A DNA stretch of 51,602 bases from Mycolicibacter senuensis (GCF_003284925.1 NZ_QMEX01000017.1:1-51602); one strand, 5' to 3'. Positions 37,751-46,803 are shown, numbered from the stretch's first letter. Numbers and translations: made by a program. Notes: generated by a model not told the origin, from the sequence alone.

Positions 37751-38751
37751 CCACAACCGATTTCGCCGAACTGCACGACGACCTTCGGGCCGTCGCCGCC
37801 GACGTGCTGTCCCGCGGCCGCGTCGTCGACTGGCCGACCATGGCCGACGCCGGCTGGGTCGGGCTGGAGGTACCCGAGGCCTTCGGCGGGGCCGGTGCGA
37901 CGTTCGCCGAGGTCGCCGTGGTCTGCGAAGAACTGGGAAGGGCTGCCGCGGCGACCGACTACCTGGGCAGCGCGGTGCTGACGGTGGGCGTGCTGAACGC
38001 ACTGCAGCACAGTGCGGTTCGTGACCGGTTGCTGACCGATGTCGCCGCCGGCACGACACGGCTCGCCACGGTGATGGGTGACTTCACCCTGGCCGCCGAC
38101 GGGCGGCTGTCCGGACGTGCCGACTTCGTTCCCGACGCCGACGGCGCCGATCGGCTGCTGGTGCTGGCCACCGACCACACCGGCGCCGAGGTCGCCGTGG
38201 ACACCGACATGCTCGCCGTCACTGCGCAGCCGGTGCTCGACCAGACTCGCCGGGTCGCCACCGTGCTCGCCGAGGGGGTGCAGGTGGCCGAGCCGTTGCG
38301 GTTCACCGGCAATCCCCGGTCGGTGCAGCACCGGGCGGCCGTCGCGGTGGCCTGCGACAGCCTCGGTTTGGCCGAGGCAATGCTGGCCGCCACCGTGTCG
38401 TATGCGCAGACCCGCCACCAGTTCGGCCGTCCCATCGGCTCCTTCCAGGCCGTCAAACACGCCTGCGCGGACATGCTGGTGACGGTCTCGGTGGCTCGCG
38501 CCCTGGTGCGCGAGGCTGTCGACGCGCTGGTGGCCGGCGGCCCCGAAGACGCCGATACTGCGGTCGCGATGGCGAAGTCCTACACCTGCGCTGCCGCCGT
38601 CGACGTGGTCGGCAAGGCGCTGCAGTTACACGGCGGGATCGGCTACACGTGGGAGAGCGGCATCCACGTCTATCTGAAACGCGCCGTATTCAACCGGTCG
38701 CTGTTCGGGTCACCGGCAGCGCACCGCCGACATCTCGCTCAACGGTATTAA
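37747..38751 (+). CDS. Acyl-CoA dehydrogenase, beta-type subunit (pair 2)
   Basis: A 334-residue ACAD-like subunit starting with GTG overlapping the alpha stop. The N-terminal helical domain is present (M-A-D-A-G-W-V-G-L-E-V-P-E-A-F-G-G). The middle domain lacks the E-P-x-A-G-S-D motif, and the C-terminal domain has T-R-H-Q-F-G-R-P-I-G-S-F-Q-A-V-K-H and Q-L-H-G-G-I-G-Y-T-W-E. No catalytic glutamate in the usual place. It is therefore the partner of the upstream alpha chain. The ThDP enzyme gene follows after 25 bases. Confidence 0.88.
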   Translation: MTTTDFAELHDDLRAVAADVLSRGRVVDWPTMADAGWVGLEVPEAFGGAGATFAEVAVVCEELGRAAAATDYLGSAVLTVGVLNALQHSAVRDRLLTDVAAGTTRLATVMGDFTLAADGRLSGRADFVPDADGADRLLVLATDHTGAEVAVDTDMLAVTAQPVLDQTRRVATVLAEGVQVAEPLRFTGNPRSVQHRAAVAVACDSLGLAEAMLAATVSYAQTRHQFGRPIGSFQAVKHACADMLVTVSVARALVREAVDALVAGGPEDADTAVAMAKSYTCAAAVDVVGKALQLHGGIGYTWESGIHVYLKRAVFNRSLFGSPAAHRRHLAQRY

Positions 38752-38776
38752 CAAGTCAAGCAAGGAGTTTCGAGAA

Positions 38777-40483
38777 GTGGGTGTTCCCGTATATCGCCGG
38801 ATCCTGGAATTGTTCGAGGCCGAGGGCGTCAACACGCTGTTCGGTATCCCCGACCCCAACTTCGTGCACATGTTCGTCGAGGCCGAACAGCGCGGTTGGT
38901 CGGTGGTGGCACCGCACCACGAGGAGAGCGCCGGGTTCATGGCCGAGGCGGCGTCGCGGATGACCGGGGCGCCCGGGCTGTGCATCGGCACCCTGGGGCC
39001 CGGCGTGGCCAACATCGCCGGGGCGATGATGTGCGCCAAGGTGGAGAACTCCCCGGTGGTGTTCCTGGGTGGGCAGCGGGCCCGCATCACCGAGCGGCGA
39101 GTGCGGCGCGGGCGTATCCAATTCGTCCGCCAGGAAGAACTTTTCGCGCCGTCGGTGAAGTACAGCGCGTCGATCGAGTACGCCGACCAGACCGATGAGA
39201 TCGTGCACGAGGCGATCCGCCGGGCCATGTCCGGCACCCCCGGCCCGGCCTACATCGAATACCCGTCGCACGTGATCCTCGAAGAGCTCGATGTCGCCGG
39301 TGCGCCGGAGCCGCACCGTTATCGGCTGGTCAACCAGCGGGCCGGGGCGGCCGAGGTCGCCGAAGCCGCCGAGATCATCCGCAACGCGGCCAGCCCGATT
39401 CTGCTGGTGGGTCACGGCGTACACACCTCGCGCAGCGCGGCCGCGGTGCGTGAGCTGGCCGAACTGATGGCATGCCCGGTGATCCAGACCTCCGGCGGCA
39501 CCGCGTTCATCCCCGGTCTGGAAGACCGCACCTTCCCCTACGGGTTCTCCCAATCGGCGGTCGAGGCGGTGGTGGCCTCGGATGTCTGTGTGGCGCTGGG
39601 CACCGAACTGGGCGAGCCGGTGCACTACGGCACCACCCGGCACTGGGCGGAGCGCAACGCCGAGCGCAAATGGATCTACGTCGAACAGGACCCGATGGCG
39701 ATCGGGGTGAACCGGCCCGTCGACGTGCCGCTGGTGGGTGATCTGCGGGGCATCGTCCCGCAGTTGGTCGAAGCTCTGAAAGACACACCGCGCACCCCGT
39801 CGGCCGAGCTGGACCGCTGGATCCGCCAAGACGCCGAGCAGCTCGCCGAGCTGGCCGAGACCGCGCCGGCCGGACGCAGCCCGGTGCACCCGGCGCGCTT
39901 CGTCGTCGAGGCCACTCGGGCTTTTCCCGCCGACGGCATCATGGTGCGCGACGGCGGCGCCACCGTCATCTTCGGCTGGACCTATTCGCAGGCCAAGCCG
40001 CACGACGTGATGTGGAACCAGAACTTCGGCCACCTGGGCACCGGCCTGCCGTACGCGGTGGGCGCCTCGGTCGCCGAGGGCGGCAAGCGGCCGGTGATGC
40101 TGCTGACCAGCGACTCGGCGTTCCTGTTCCACATCGCCGAGCTGGAGACCGCCGCCCGGCTGAAGCTGCCGCTGGTCTGCGTGGTCGGGGTGGACTACCA
40201 GTGGGGCCTGGAGGTCGGGGTGTACAAGCGCACGTTCTCCCAGCCCTCGCCGCAGCCGGGCGTGCACTGGAGCAAGGACGTCCGGTTCGACAAGATCGCC
40301 GAGGGCATGGGCTGCCACGGCGAGTACGTCCAGGACGAGGCGGAGATCGGACCGGCGATCAAGCGGGCCTATGCTGCGGGCGGGACCGCGGTGATCCACG
40401 TGTGCATCGACCCCAAGGCCAACTCGGAGGAGATGCCCAATTACGCCGAGTTCCGCACCTGGTACGCCGAGGGAACCCAATGA
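38777..40483 (+). CDS. Thiamine-diphosphate enzyme, acetolactate synthase / 2-hydroxyacyl-CoA lyase superfamily
   Basis: A 568-residue ThDP enzyme with the three-domain layout of this superfamily. The activating glutamate is E49 in H-H-E-E-S-A-G-F-M-A. The cofactor-binding motif near residue 445 reads S-D-S-A-F-L-F-H-I-A-E-L-E-T-A and ends in V-D-Y rather than the common N-N. G-D-S-A-F is also the form used by oxalyl-CoA decarboxylase and 2-hydroxyacyl-CoA lyase. Given the CoA-ester context, a lyase or decarboxylase acting on a 2-hydroxy- or 2-oxoacyl-CoA is likelier than acetolactate synthase. GTG at 38777 with AAGGAG nine bases upstream. Last gene of the operon; an operator starts two bases after its stop. 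Confidence 0.85.
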   Translation: MGVPVYRRILELFEAEGVNTLFGIPDPNFVHMFVEAEQRGWSVVAPHHEESAGFMAEAASRMTGAPGLCIGTLGPGVANIAGAMMCAKVENSPVVFLGGQRARITERRVRRGRIQFVRQEELFAPSVKYSASIEYADQTDEIVHEAIRRAMSGTPGPAYIEYPSHVILEELDVAGAPEPHRYRLVNQRAGAAEVAEAAEIIRNAASPILLVGHGVHTSRSAAAVRELAELMACPVIQTSGGTAFIPGLEDRTFPYGFSQSAVEAVVASDVCVALGTELGEPVHYGTTRHWAERNAERKWIYVEQDPMAIGVNRPVDVPLVGDLRGIVPQLVEALKDTPRTPSAELDRWIRQDAEQLAELAETAPAGRSPVHPARFVVEATRAFPADGIMVRDGGATVIFGWTYSQAKPHDVMWNQNFGHLGTGLPYAVGASVAEGGKRPVMLLTSDSAFLFHIAELETAARLKLPLVCVVGVDYQWGLEVGVYKRTFSQPSPQPGVHWSKDVRFDKIAEGMGCHGEYVQDEAEIGPAIKRAYAAGGTAVIHVCIDPKANSEEMPNYAEFRTWYAEGTQ

Positions 40484-40484
40484 G

Positions 40485-40501
40485 TGAGAATGTTATTCTC
40501 A
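40485..40501 (+). promoter_or_regulatory. 17-bp operator, site F (perfect palindrome)
   Basis: TGAGAATGTTATTCTCA has 7-base perfect arms and is the best representative of the island motif. It begins two bases after the ThDP enzyme stop and is 49 bases upstream of the next start codon, so it should control the 40551-46072 operon. Confidence 0.72.
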
Positions 40502-40550
40502 TTTTCGGCTAACGCCTATCCCTGAGTGCAGCGACGAGCTGGAGGAGACC

Positions 40551-41741
40551 ATGCCCGAAGGAATGAGCTTCGAGCTGACCGAGGACCAGCAGCTGATCCG
40601 GCAGTCGGTCGCCGAGCTGGCGTCCAAGTTCGACGACCACTACTGGATGTCCAAGGACCTGGCGCACGAGTTCCCGCAGGAGTTCTACGACGCCATCGCC
40701 GGCGGCGGCTGGCTGGGCATGACCATCCCCGAGGCCTACGGCGGCCACGGGCTGGGCATCACCGAGGCCACCATCCTGGCCGAGGAGGTGGCGCGTTCCG
40801 GCGGCGGCATGAATGCCGCCAGCGCCATCCACATGTCGATCTTCGGGATGCAGCCGGTGGTGGTGTTCGGCTCCGACGAGATGAAGGCCGAGACCCTGCC
40901 CCGCATCGCCCATGGCGACCTGCACGTGTGCTTCGGCGTCACCGAACCGACCGCGGGACTCGACACGTCGCGTATCACCACGTTCGCCAAGCGGGACGGC
41001 AGCGATTACCTGGTCAACGGCCGCAAGGTGTGGATCTCCAAGGCCCTCGAGTCCGAGAAGATCCTGCTGCTGACCCGCACCGAGTCCCGCGACGACGTGG
41101 AGAAGCGAGGAGGCAAGCCGACCGAAGGCCTCACGCTGTTCCTCACCGACATCGACCGCGACCGCGTCGACATCCGGCCGATCCCCAAGATGGGCCGAAA
41201 TGCGGTGTCCTCCAACGAGGTCTTCATCGATGACCTGCGAGTCCCGGCCGCGCACCGGATCGGCGAAGAGGGCAAGGGTTTCTCCTACATCCTGCACGGG
41301 CTCAACCCGGAGCGCATGCTGATCGCCGCCGAGGCGCTCGGCATCGGCCGGGTCGCGCTGGACCGCGCGGTCCGCTACGCCAACGAGCGCGTGGTGTTCG
41401 ACCGGCCGATCGGCATGAACCAGGGCATCCAGTTCCCGCTCGCCGACTCGCTGGCCCGGCTGGACGCCGCCGAGTTGATCCTGCGCAAGGCCACCTGGCT
41501 CTATGACAACGGCAAGTCCTGCGGTCGTGAAGCCAACATGGCCAAGTATCTGTGCGCGGACGCCGGTTTCGCGGCGGCGGACCGCGCTTTGCAGACCCAC
41601 GGCGGGATGGGCTACTCGGAGGAGTACCACATCTCCCGGTTCTTCCGGGAGTCCCGGCTGATGAAGATCGCCCCGGTCAGCCAGGAGATGATCCTGAACT
41701 TCCTGGGCTCGCATGTGCTCGGGATGCCGAGGAGCTACTGA
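40551..41741 (+). CDS. Acyl-CoA dehydrogenase
   Basis: A 396-residue homomeric-type ACAD. It has F-G-V-T-E-P-T-A-G-L-D in place of the more common T-E-P-x-A-G-S-D near residue 126, the probable catalytic glutamate in L-N-P-E-R-M-L-I near residue 247, R-V-V-F-D-R-P-I-G-M-N-Q, and T-H-G-G-M-G-Y. The position of its glutamate is that of isovaleryl- and long-chain-type enzymes, so a branched acyl-CoA is plausible. CTGGAGGAG precedes the ATG. It heads the operon controlled by site F, and its stop overlaps the next gene by one base. Confidence 0.91.
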   Translation: MPEGMSFELTEDQQLIRQSVAELASKFDDHYWMSKDLAHEFPQEFYDAIAGGGWLGMTIPEAYGGHGLGITEATILAEEVARSGGGMNAASAIHMSIFGMQPVVVFGSDEMKAETLPRIAHGDLHVCFGVTEPTAGLDTSRITTFAKRDGSDYLVNGRKVWISKALESEKILLLTRTESRDDVEKRGGKPTEGLTLFLTDIDRDRVDIRPIPKMGRNAVSSNEVFIDDLRVPAAHRIGEEGKGFSYILHGLNPERMLIAAEALGIGRVALDRAVRYANERVVFDRPIGMNQGIQFPLADSLARLDAAELILRKATWLYDNGKSCGREANMAKYLCADAGFAAADRALQTHGGMGYSEEYHISRFFRESRLMKIAPVSQEMILNFLGSHVLGMPRSY

Positions 41742-42946
41742 TGACCGCACCGCTGGCCGGTGTCACGGTGGTGGCCCTGGAGCAGGCGGTGTCCGCCCCG
41801 GTGTGCACCCGCGCGCTGGCCGACTTCGGTGCGCGGGTGATCAAGGTGGAGAACCCCGACGGCGGCGATTTCGCCCGCTACTACGACGACGTGGTCAACG
41901 GCCAGGCGGCGCACTTCGTCTGGGTCAACCGCGGCAAACAGTCGGTCACCCTGGATCTCAAAAGCGAGGCGGGACGCGAGGTTCTGCACCGGCTGCTGGA
42001 CACCGCCGACGTGCTGGTCTCCAATCTCGCACCCGGCGCCACCGCGCGGCTGGGGTTGTCCGCGCAGGACATGGCCGCCCGGCACCCGAACGTGATCGCC
42101 GTGGAGATCGACGGCTACGGCAGTGGCGGACCGCTGTCGCACAAGCGGGCCTACGACCTGCTGGTGCAGGCCGAGTCCGGGGTGTGTTCGGTGACCGGCC
42201 GGGCTGGGGAGCCGGCCAAGCCCGGCCCGCCGGTGGCCGATGTGACCAGCGGCCTGTACTCGGCGTTGTCGATCATGGCGCTGCTGATCGGCCGCAAGGG
42301 TGCGGGCAGCGATGAGCCGGCGCCGTCGGTGACCGTCAGCCTGTTCGACACCATGGCCGAGATGATGGGCTATCACCTCACCTATGCGCGACACTCCGGC
42401 ATCGAACAGCAGCCGCTGGGCATGAGCTCACCGGCCGTGGCGCCCTACGGCGCGTATGCGACCGGCGACGGCCACACCGTGGTGCTGGGCACCACCAACG
42501 ACCGGGAGTGGCAGCGGCTGGCCCGCGAGTTACTGGGCCGCGACGACCTGGCCGACGATCCGCGTTTCACCGGCAACGCCGACCGGGTGGCGAACCGGGC
42601 GATCCTGGACGAGGCGATCGGCCAGTGGTGCGCCCGGCACGACCTGGCCAAGATCCAGGACGCGGCCGATGCCGCCGGAATCGGCAACGCCCGCTACAAC
42701 ACCGCCGGCGACGTGCTGGCACACCCGCAGCTGGCCGAGCGCGACCGGTGGCGCTCGATCGACACCCCGGCCGGGCCGATCCCGTCGTTGCTGCCGCCAC
42801 CGGTGATCGCCGGCTTCGAGCCGCCGATGGGGTCGGTGCCCGCGCTCGGCGAGCACACCGAGGTGGTGCTGGGCGAACTGGGTTTCACCGACACCGAGAT
42901 CGCCGAGCTGCGCGGCCAGGGAGCGATCGGGCAGGCTGGCAGCTGA
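41741..42946 (+). CDS. Class III (CaiB/BaiF) CoA-transferase
   Basis: A 401-residue CoA-transferase with A-P-V-C-T-R-A-L-A-D-F-G-A-R-V-I-K-V-E near residue 20, N-R-G-K-Q-S-V-T-L-D-L, and the catalytic aspartate in V-A-D-V-T-S-G-L near residue 167. The C-terminal part has the usual P-A-L-G-E-H-T-E-V-V-L-G-E-L-G-F. The ATG shares a base with the preceding ACAD stop and the stop shares a base with the next crotonase start. It probably transfers CoA from a downstream product, such as succinyl- or acetyl-CoA, to an incoming acid. Confidence 0.92.
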   Translation: MTAPLAGVTVVALEQAVSAPVCTRALADFGARVIKVENPDGGDFARYYDDVVNGQAAHFVWVNRGKQSVTLDLKSEAGREVLHRLLDTADVLVSNLAPGATARLGLSAQDMAARHPNVIAVEIDGYGSGGPLSHKRAYDLLVQAESGVCSVTGRAGEPAKPGPPVADVTSGLYSALSIMALLIGRKGAGSDEPAPSVTVSLFDTMAEMMGYHLTYARHSGIEQQPLGMSSPAVAPYGAYATGDGHTVVLGTTNDREWQRLARELLGRDDLADDPRFTGNADRVANRAILDEAIGQWCARHDLAKIQDAADAAGIGNARYNTAGDVLAHPQLAERDRWRSIDTPAGPIPSLLPPPVIAGFEPPMGSVPALGEHTEVVLGELGFTDTEIAELRGQGAIGQAGS

Positions 42947-43734
42947 TGGCGCCCGAGACCGACGTTCTGCTGCGCACCGATCGCGACGGGGTGCGGACCC
43001 TCATCCTGAACCGGCCCGCCCGCAAGAACGCGATCAACCCGCAGCTGTGGCGGGCGCTGCGCGATGCGCTGCGCGATGCCGCCGACGACCGCGACCTGCG
43101 CGCGCTGATCATCACCGGCGCGGGCGGCGCGTTCTGTTCGGGTGCGGACATCGGCACCGGTGACGACACCCACCCGGTGCACAAGCTGCAGCGGCTCACC
43201 GATGTCGCGCTGGCGCTGCACGAGCTGTCAGTGCCCACCATCGCCAAGGTGACCGGGGTGGCGGTCGGGGCGGGCTGGAATCTGGCGCTGGGCTGCGATC
43301 TGGTGGTCGCCACCCCGGAATCGACGTTCTGCCAGATCTTCTCGAAGCGAGGCCTGTCGGTCGACCTGGCCGGCTCGTGGTTATTGCCCAAGATCGTCGG
43401 CCTGCAGCAGGCCAAGCGGTTGGCGCTGCTGGCCGAGACCATCGACGCCACCGAGGCCCAGGCGCTGAACCTGGTGACGTGGGTGATCGGCGCCGGTGAG
43501 GTCGACGGGTTCGTCGACGATCTCGCCGACCGGCTGGCTGCCGGCCCGCCGCGGGCGCTGGCGCAGACCAAGATGCTGCTCAATCAGGGTGCCGACTACA
43601 CCCTGCCCGAGGCACTGCTCAACGAATCCCGAGCCCAGCTAGTCAATTTCGCGGGCACCGATGCCGCGGAAGCCTATGCGGCCTTCGCCGAGAAGCGCAC
43701 ACCGCGCTTCACCGGCGGGTGGCCCGCCAAGTGA
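42946..43734 (+). CDS. Enoyl-CoA hydratase/isomerase family protein
   Basis: A 262-residue crotonase. The oxyanion-hole segments are A-F-C-S-G-A-D-I and G-V-A-V-G-A-G-W-N. Both classical glutamates are replaced (N in G-A-G-W-N-L; F-S-K in the second position), but an aspartate is present in R-G-L-S-V-D-L-A-G-S-W-L-L-P, as in PaaG-like isomerases. It is therefore likelier to be a delta-isomerase than a hydratase. ATG at 42946 overlaps the CoA-transferase stop. It is followed 13 bases later by a true thiolase, forming with the ACADs a nearly complete beta-oxidation set. Confidence 0.87.
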   Translation: MAPETDVLLRTDRDGVRTLILNRPARKNAINPQLWRALRDALRDAADDRDLRALIITGAGGAFCSGADIGTGDDTHPVHKLQRLTDVALALHELSVPTIAKVTGVAVGAGWNLALGCDLVVATPESTFCQIFSKRGLSVDLAGSWLLPKIVGLQQAKRLALLAETIDATEAQALNLVTWVIGAGEVDGFVDDLADRLAAGPPRALAQTKMLLNQGADYTLPEALLNESRAQLVNFAGTDAAEAYAAFAEKRTPRFTGGWPAK

Positions 43735-43747
43735 GATCGGAGTAGAG

Positions 43748-44893
43748 ATGCGACCAACAGTGATCGTCGGGGCGGTGCGCACCCCGGTCGGCAAACGCAA
43801 CGGCGGCCTGGCCGGCACGCACGCCGCGGACCTGTCCGCGATCGTGCTCAACGAGCTGATGACCCGCACCGGGGTCGACCCGGACGTCGTCGACGACGTG
43901 GTGTGGGGGTGTGTGTCGCAGGTGGGCGACCAGTCCTCCAACATCGGCCGGTACGCGGTGCTGGCCGCGGGCTGGCCCGAGACCATCCCGGGCACCACGG
44001 TCAACCGGGCCTGCGGCTCGAGTCAGCAGGCGCTGGACTTCGCCGTACAGGCGGTGATGTCGGGGCAGCAGGACGTCGTCGTCGCCGGCGGTGTCGAGGT
44101 CATGAGTCGGGTCCCGCTCGGCGCGGCCCGGGCCACCGGAGAGCCCTACGGCCCCAAAGCTCTTGCGCGCTATGACGGTTTTCAGTTCAACCAGGGCATC
44201 GGCGCGGAGATGATCTGCCAGCGGTGGGGGTTCGACCGCGCCCGGGTCGACGAGTACTCGGCGCGCTCGCATGAGCGGGCCGCCGCCGCGCAGGACGCCG
44301 GGGCGTTTCGCGACCAGATTGTTCCGGTCACCACCGAAGGCGGGGTGGTGGACGCCGACGAAGGAATCCGCCGCGGCACCACCGTCGAGAAACTGGCCGG
44401 ACTCAAACCGGCCTTCCGGGACGACGGAATGATCCACGCCGGCAACTCCTCGCAGATATCTGACGGCGCCGCAGCACTTTTGGTGATGAGCGAGGACGAT
44501 GCTGCCCGCCGGGGGCTGACCCCGCTGGTGCGCTACACCGCCGGCGCGGTGACCGGCGCCGACCCGGTGCTGATGCTCACCGGACCCATTCCGGCCACCG
44601 AGAAGGTGCTCAAGCGCGCGGGGCTGGGCATCGACGACATCGGTGTGTTCGAGGTCAACGAGGCGTTCGCGCCGGTGCCGCTGGCGTGGCTGGCCGAGAC
44701 CGGCGCCGACGAGAAGCTGCTCAACCCGGTGGGCGGGGCGATCGCACTGGGCCATCCGCTCGGCGCCTCCGGCGCGGTATTGATGACCCGGATGATCAAC
44801 CACATGCGCGACAACGGGATTCGTTACGGATTGCAGACCATGTGTGAAGGCGGCGGAACCGCCAACGCCACGATCGTCGAACTCGTCGGCTAG
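43748..44893 (+). CDS. Acetyl-CoA acyltransferase (thiolase)
   Basis: A 381-residue thiolase with all three catalytic motifs: the nucleophile cysteine in N-R-A-C-G-S-S near residue 89, the histidine in A-L-G-H-P-L-G-A-S-G, and the second cysteine in T-M-C-E-G-G-G-T. It would cleave a 3-ketoacyl-CoA with free CoA and release acetyl-CoA or propionyl-CoA. The N-terminus R-T-P-V-G-K-R-N-G-G-L is standard, and GGAGTAGAG lies just before the ATG. Unlike the thiolase-fold enzyme at 23672 it should be a normal degradative thiolase. It completes the operon with the flanking ACADs. Confidence 0.94.
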   Translation: MRPTVIVGAVRTPVGKRNGGLAGTHAADLSAIVLNELMTRTGVDPDVVDDVVWGCVSQVGDQSSNIGRYAVLAAGWPETIPGTTVNRACGSSQQALDFAVQAVMSGQQDVVVAGGVEVMSRVPLGAARATGEPYGPKALARYDGFQFNQGIGAEMICQRWGFDRARVDEYSARSHERAAAAQDAGAFRDQIVPVTTEGGVVDADEGIRRGTTVEKLAGLKPAFRDDGMIHAGNSSQISDGAAALLVMSEDDAARRGLTPLVRYTAGAVTGADPVLMLTGPIPATEKVLKRAGLGIDDIGVFEVNEAFAPVPLAWLAETGADEKLLNPVGGAIALGHPLGASGAVLMTRMINHMRDNGIRYGLQTMCEGGGTANATIVELVG

Positions 44894-44923
44894 GCCGGCC
44901 GGGTCGGCTAAGGAGACACCGTC

Positions 44924-46072
44924 ATGCAGCGCGTGCTGTTCACCGAAGACCACGAGGCGTTCCGGGCTCTGGCCCGCGACTTCGTCGAGAAGCACGTGGT
45001 GCCCGAGTACCCCAACTGGGAGAAGGCCGGCCGGATGCCCCGCGAGGTGTTCGAGCAGCTGGGCTCGCTGGGGATGCTCGGCATGGCGATCCCCGAGGAG
45101 TACGGCGGCGCGGGCATCGACGACTACCGCTACAACGTGGTGCTGCAGGAGGAGGCGGCGCGCGCTTTGGTGACGCTCTCCACGGTGCGCACCCAGCTCG
45201 AAGTGATCCTGCCGTACTTCCTGCACTACGCCAACGACGAACAGCGGGCGCGCTGGTTCCCCGGGCTGGCGGCCGGCAAGCTGCTGACGGCGATCGCGAT
45301 GACCGAACCGGGCACCGGATCGGATCTGGCCGGGATGCGCACCACCGCAGTGCGCGACGGCGACGACTACGTCCTCAATGGGGCGAAGACGTTCATCACC
45401 GGCGGCATTCAGGCGGATCTGGTGATCGTGGTGGCCCGCACCGCCACCGACCCCGACAACCGCCGCGCCGGGCTGACGCTGCTGGTGGTCGAGGACGGCA
45501 TGCCCGGCTTCGCCCGGGGCCGCGAACTGGACAAGATGGGCTGCAAGGTTCAGGACACCGCCGAGTTGTCCTTCACCGATGTGCGGGTTCCGATGGCCAA
45601 CCGGCTGGGGGACGAGGGCCAGGCCTTCAGCTACCTGGGCCACAACCTGGCCCAGGAACGGCTCACCGTGGCGGTCGGCTCGGTGGCGCAGTCCCGCTCG
45701 GCGCTGGCCGCCACCATCGATTATGTGAAGAACCGGAACGTGTTCGGCTCACCGGTCGCCTCGTTCCAGAACACCAAGTTCGAGCTGGCGGCGGTCTCCA
45801 CCGAGATCGAGGCCGCCCAATGCATGCTCGACCGGGCGGTCATCGAGCACGTCGACGGCACGCTCTCGGGCGCCGACGCCGCTCGGGTGAAACTGTTCTG
45901 CACCGAGATGCAGGCCCGGGTCATCGATCGCTGTCTGCAGTTGTTCGGTGGCTACGGCTACATGATGGAATACCCGATCGCGCGGCTCTACACCGACGCG
46001 CGGGTGGCCCGGATCTATGCCGGGACCAGTGAGGTGATGAAGATGATCATCGCCAAGTCGCTGGGGCTGTGA
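44924..46072 (+). CDS. Acyl-CoA dehydrogenase
   Basis: A 382-residue ACAD of the general short/medium-chain type. It has A-M-T-E-P-G-T-G-S-D-L-A-G-M near residue 125, F-I-T-G-G, R-N-V-F-G-S-P-V-A-S-F-Q-N-T-K, Q-L-F-G-G-Y-G-Y and the C-terminal A-G-T-S-E-V-M-K, whose glutamate is a candidate base; a second glutamate occurs in A-Q-E-R-L near residue 246. AAGGAGA precedes the ATG. Last gene of the site-F operon, 30 bases after the thiolase. A 116-base gap with a TetR-type inverted repeat follows. Confidence 0.93.
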   Translation: MQRVLFTEDHEAFRALARDFVEKHVVPEYPNWEKAGRMPREVFEQLGSLGMLGMAIPEEYGGAGIDDYRYNVVLQEEAARALVTLSTVRTQLEVILPYFLHYANDEQRARWFPGLAAGKLLTAIAMTEPGTGSDLAGMRTTAVRDGDDYVLNGAKTFITGGIQADLVIVVARTATDPDNRRAGLTLLVVEDGMPGFARGRELDKMGCKVQDTAELSFTDVRVPMANRLGDEGQAFSYLGHNLAQERLTVAVGSVAQSRSALAATIDYVKNRNVFGSPVASFQNTKFELAAVSTEIEAAQCMLDRAVIEHVDGTLSGADAARVKLFCTEMQARVIDRCLQLFGGYGYMMEYPIARLYTDARVARIYAGTSEVMKMIIAKSLGL

Positions 46073-46141
46073 GGCGGTCTCGGCCGCGGTTGTGAGTCCG
46101 TAACCAAAGATTCTTCGATGAGACCCTTGTCACAGCGCGCA

Positions 46142-46173
46142 AACCAACCTACTGTGTGTTCACTTGGTTGGTT
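46142..46173 (+). promoter_or_regulatory. Inverted repeat flanking a -10 box, probable TetR autoregulatory operator
   Basis: AACCAACC at 46142-46149 and GGTTGGTT at 46166-46173 are perfect inverted copies separated by 16 bases. TACTGT at 46150-46155 between them looks like a -10 box. The downstream gene encodes a TetR protein, so this is probably its own operator. Confidence 0.6.
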
Positions 46174-46188
46174 GATCGAAGGAGACCG

Positions 46189-46803
46189 GTGACCTCACCC
46201 CGGCCGTACGCCACACTGCTCGCCAAAGGCGAGGACCGCAGGCAGCGGATTCTGTTGGCAGCCGAGCACCTGTTGGCCCGCAACGGCTGGCGCAACACCT
46301 CGCTGGCGCAGATCGCCCGCAACGCCGGGGTCAGCGCGGCGGGCCTGCTGCACCACTTCGCGTCCAAGGAACAGCTGCTGCACGCGGTGCTCGACGCCCG
46401 CGACGCCGACGATGACACGCACGCCGACCGCAGCGGCGACCTCATCGAGGAGATCCAGCGGGTGGCCGACCGATTCACCCGGGCACCCGAGTTGGTCGGA
46501 ACCTTCACCGTGCTGCTCGCCGAGAACGTACTGCCCGAGGCGCCGCTGCACGATCGGATGCTGAAGCGCTACCACGCCGCGGTCGACATCGTCGCCGACC
46601 TGATCCGGCGCGGGCAGGACGCGGGCCGCTACCGCACCGACTTCGACGCGGCCATCAAGGCCGCGGAAATTCTCGCCTTTATCAACGGAATGGAGATGTC
46701 ATGGCTACTGGATCCCTCGATACCGCTGGCCGAGGTGTTCACGGCCTACACGGAAACACTGGCCCGCGACTTCGCTCCACTGGAAAAGGACGTCCTGCAA
46801 TGA
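46189..46803 (+). CDS. TetR-family transcriptional regulator
   Basis: A 204-residue TetR protein. The DNA-binding domain is at residues about 14-62, with N-T-S-L-A-Q-I-A-R-N-A-G-V-S-A-A-G-L-L-H-H-F as the helix-turn-helix region. The GTG at 46189 follows GGAG; an in-frame upstream ATG-like reading lies inside the operator region. It heads a four-gene operon with two unknown proteins and a DoxX protein, and its stop overlaps the next ATG by four bases. The inverted repeat at 46142 is probably its target; it does not match the island 17-bp motif. Confidence 0.9.
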   Translation: MTSPRPYATLLAKGEDRRQRILLAAEHLLARNGWRNTSLAQIARNAGVSAAGLLHHFASKEQLLHAVLDARDADDDTHADRSGDLIEEIQRVADRFTRAPELVGTFTVLLAENVLPEAPLHDRMLKRYHAAVDIVADLIRRGQDAGRYRTDFDAAIKAAEILAFINGMEMSWLLDPSIPLAEVFTAYTETLARDFAPLEKDVLQ

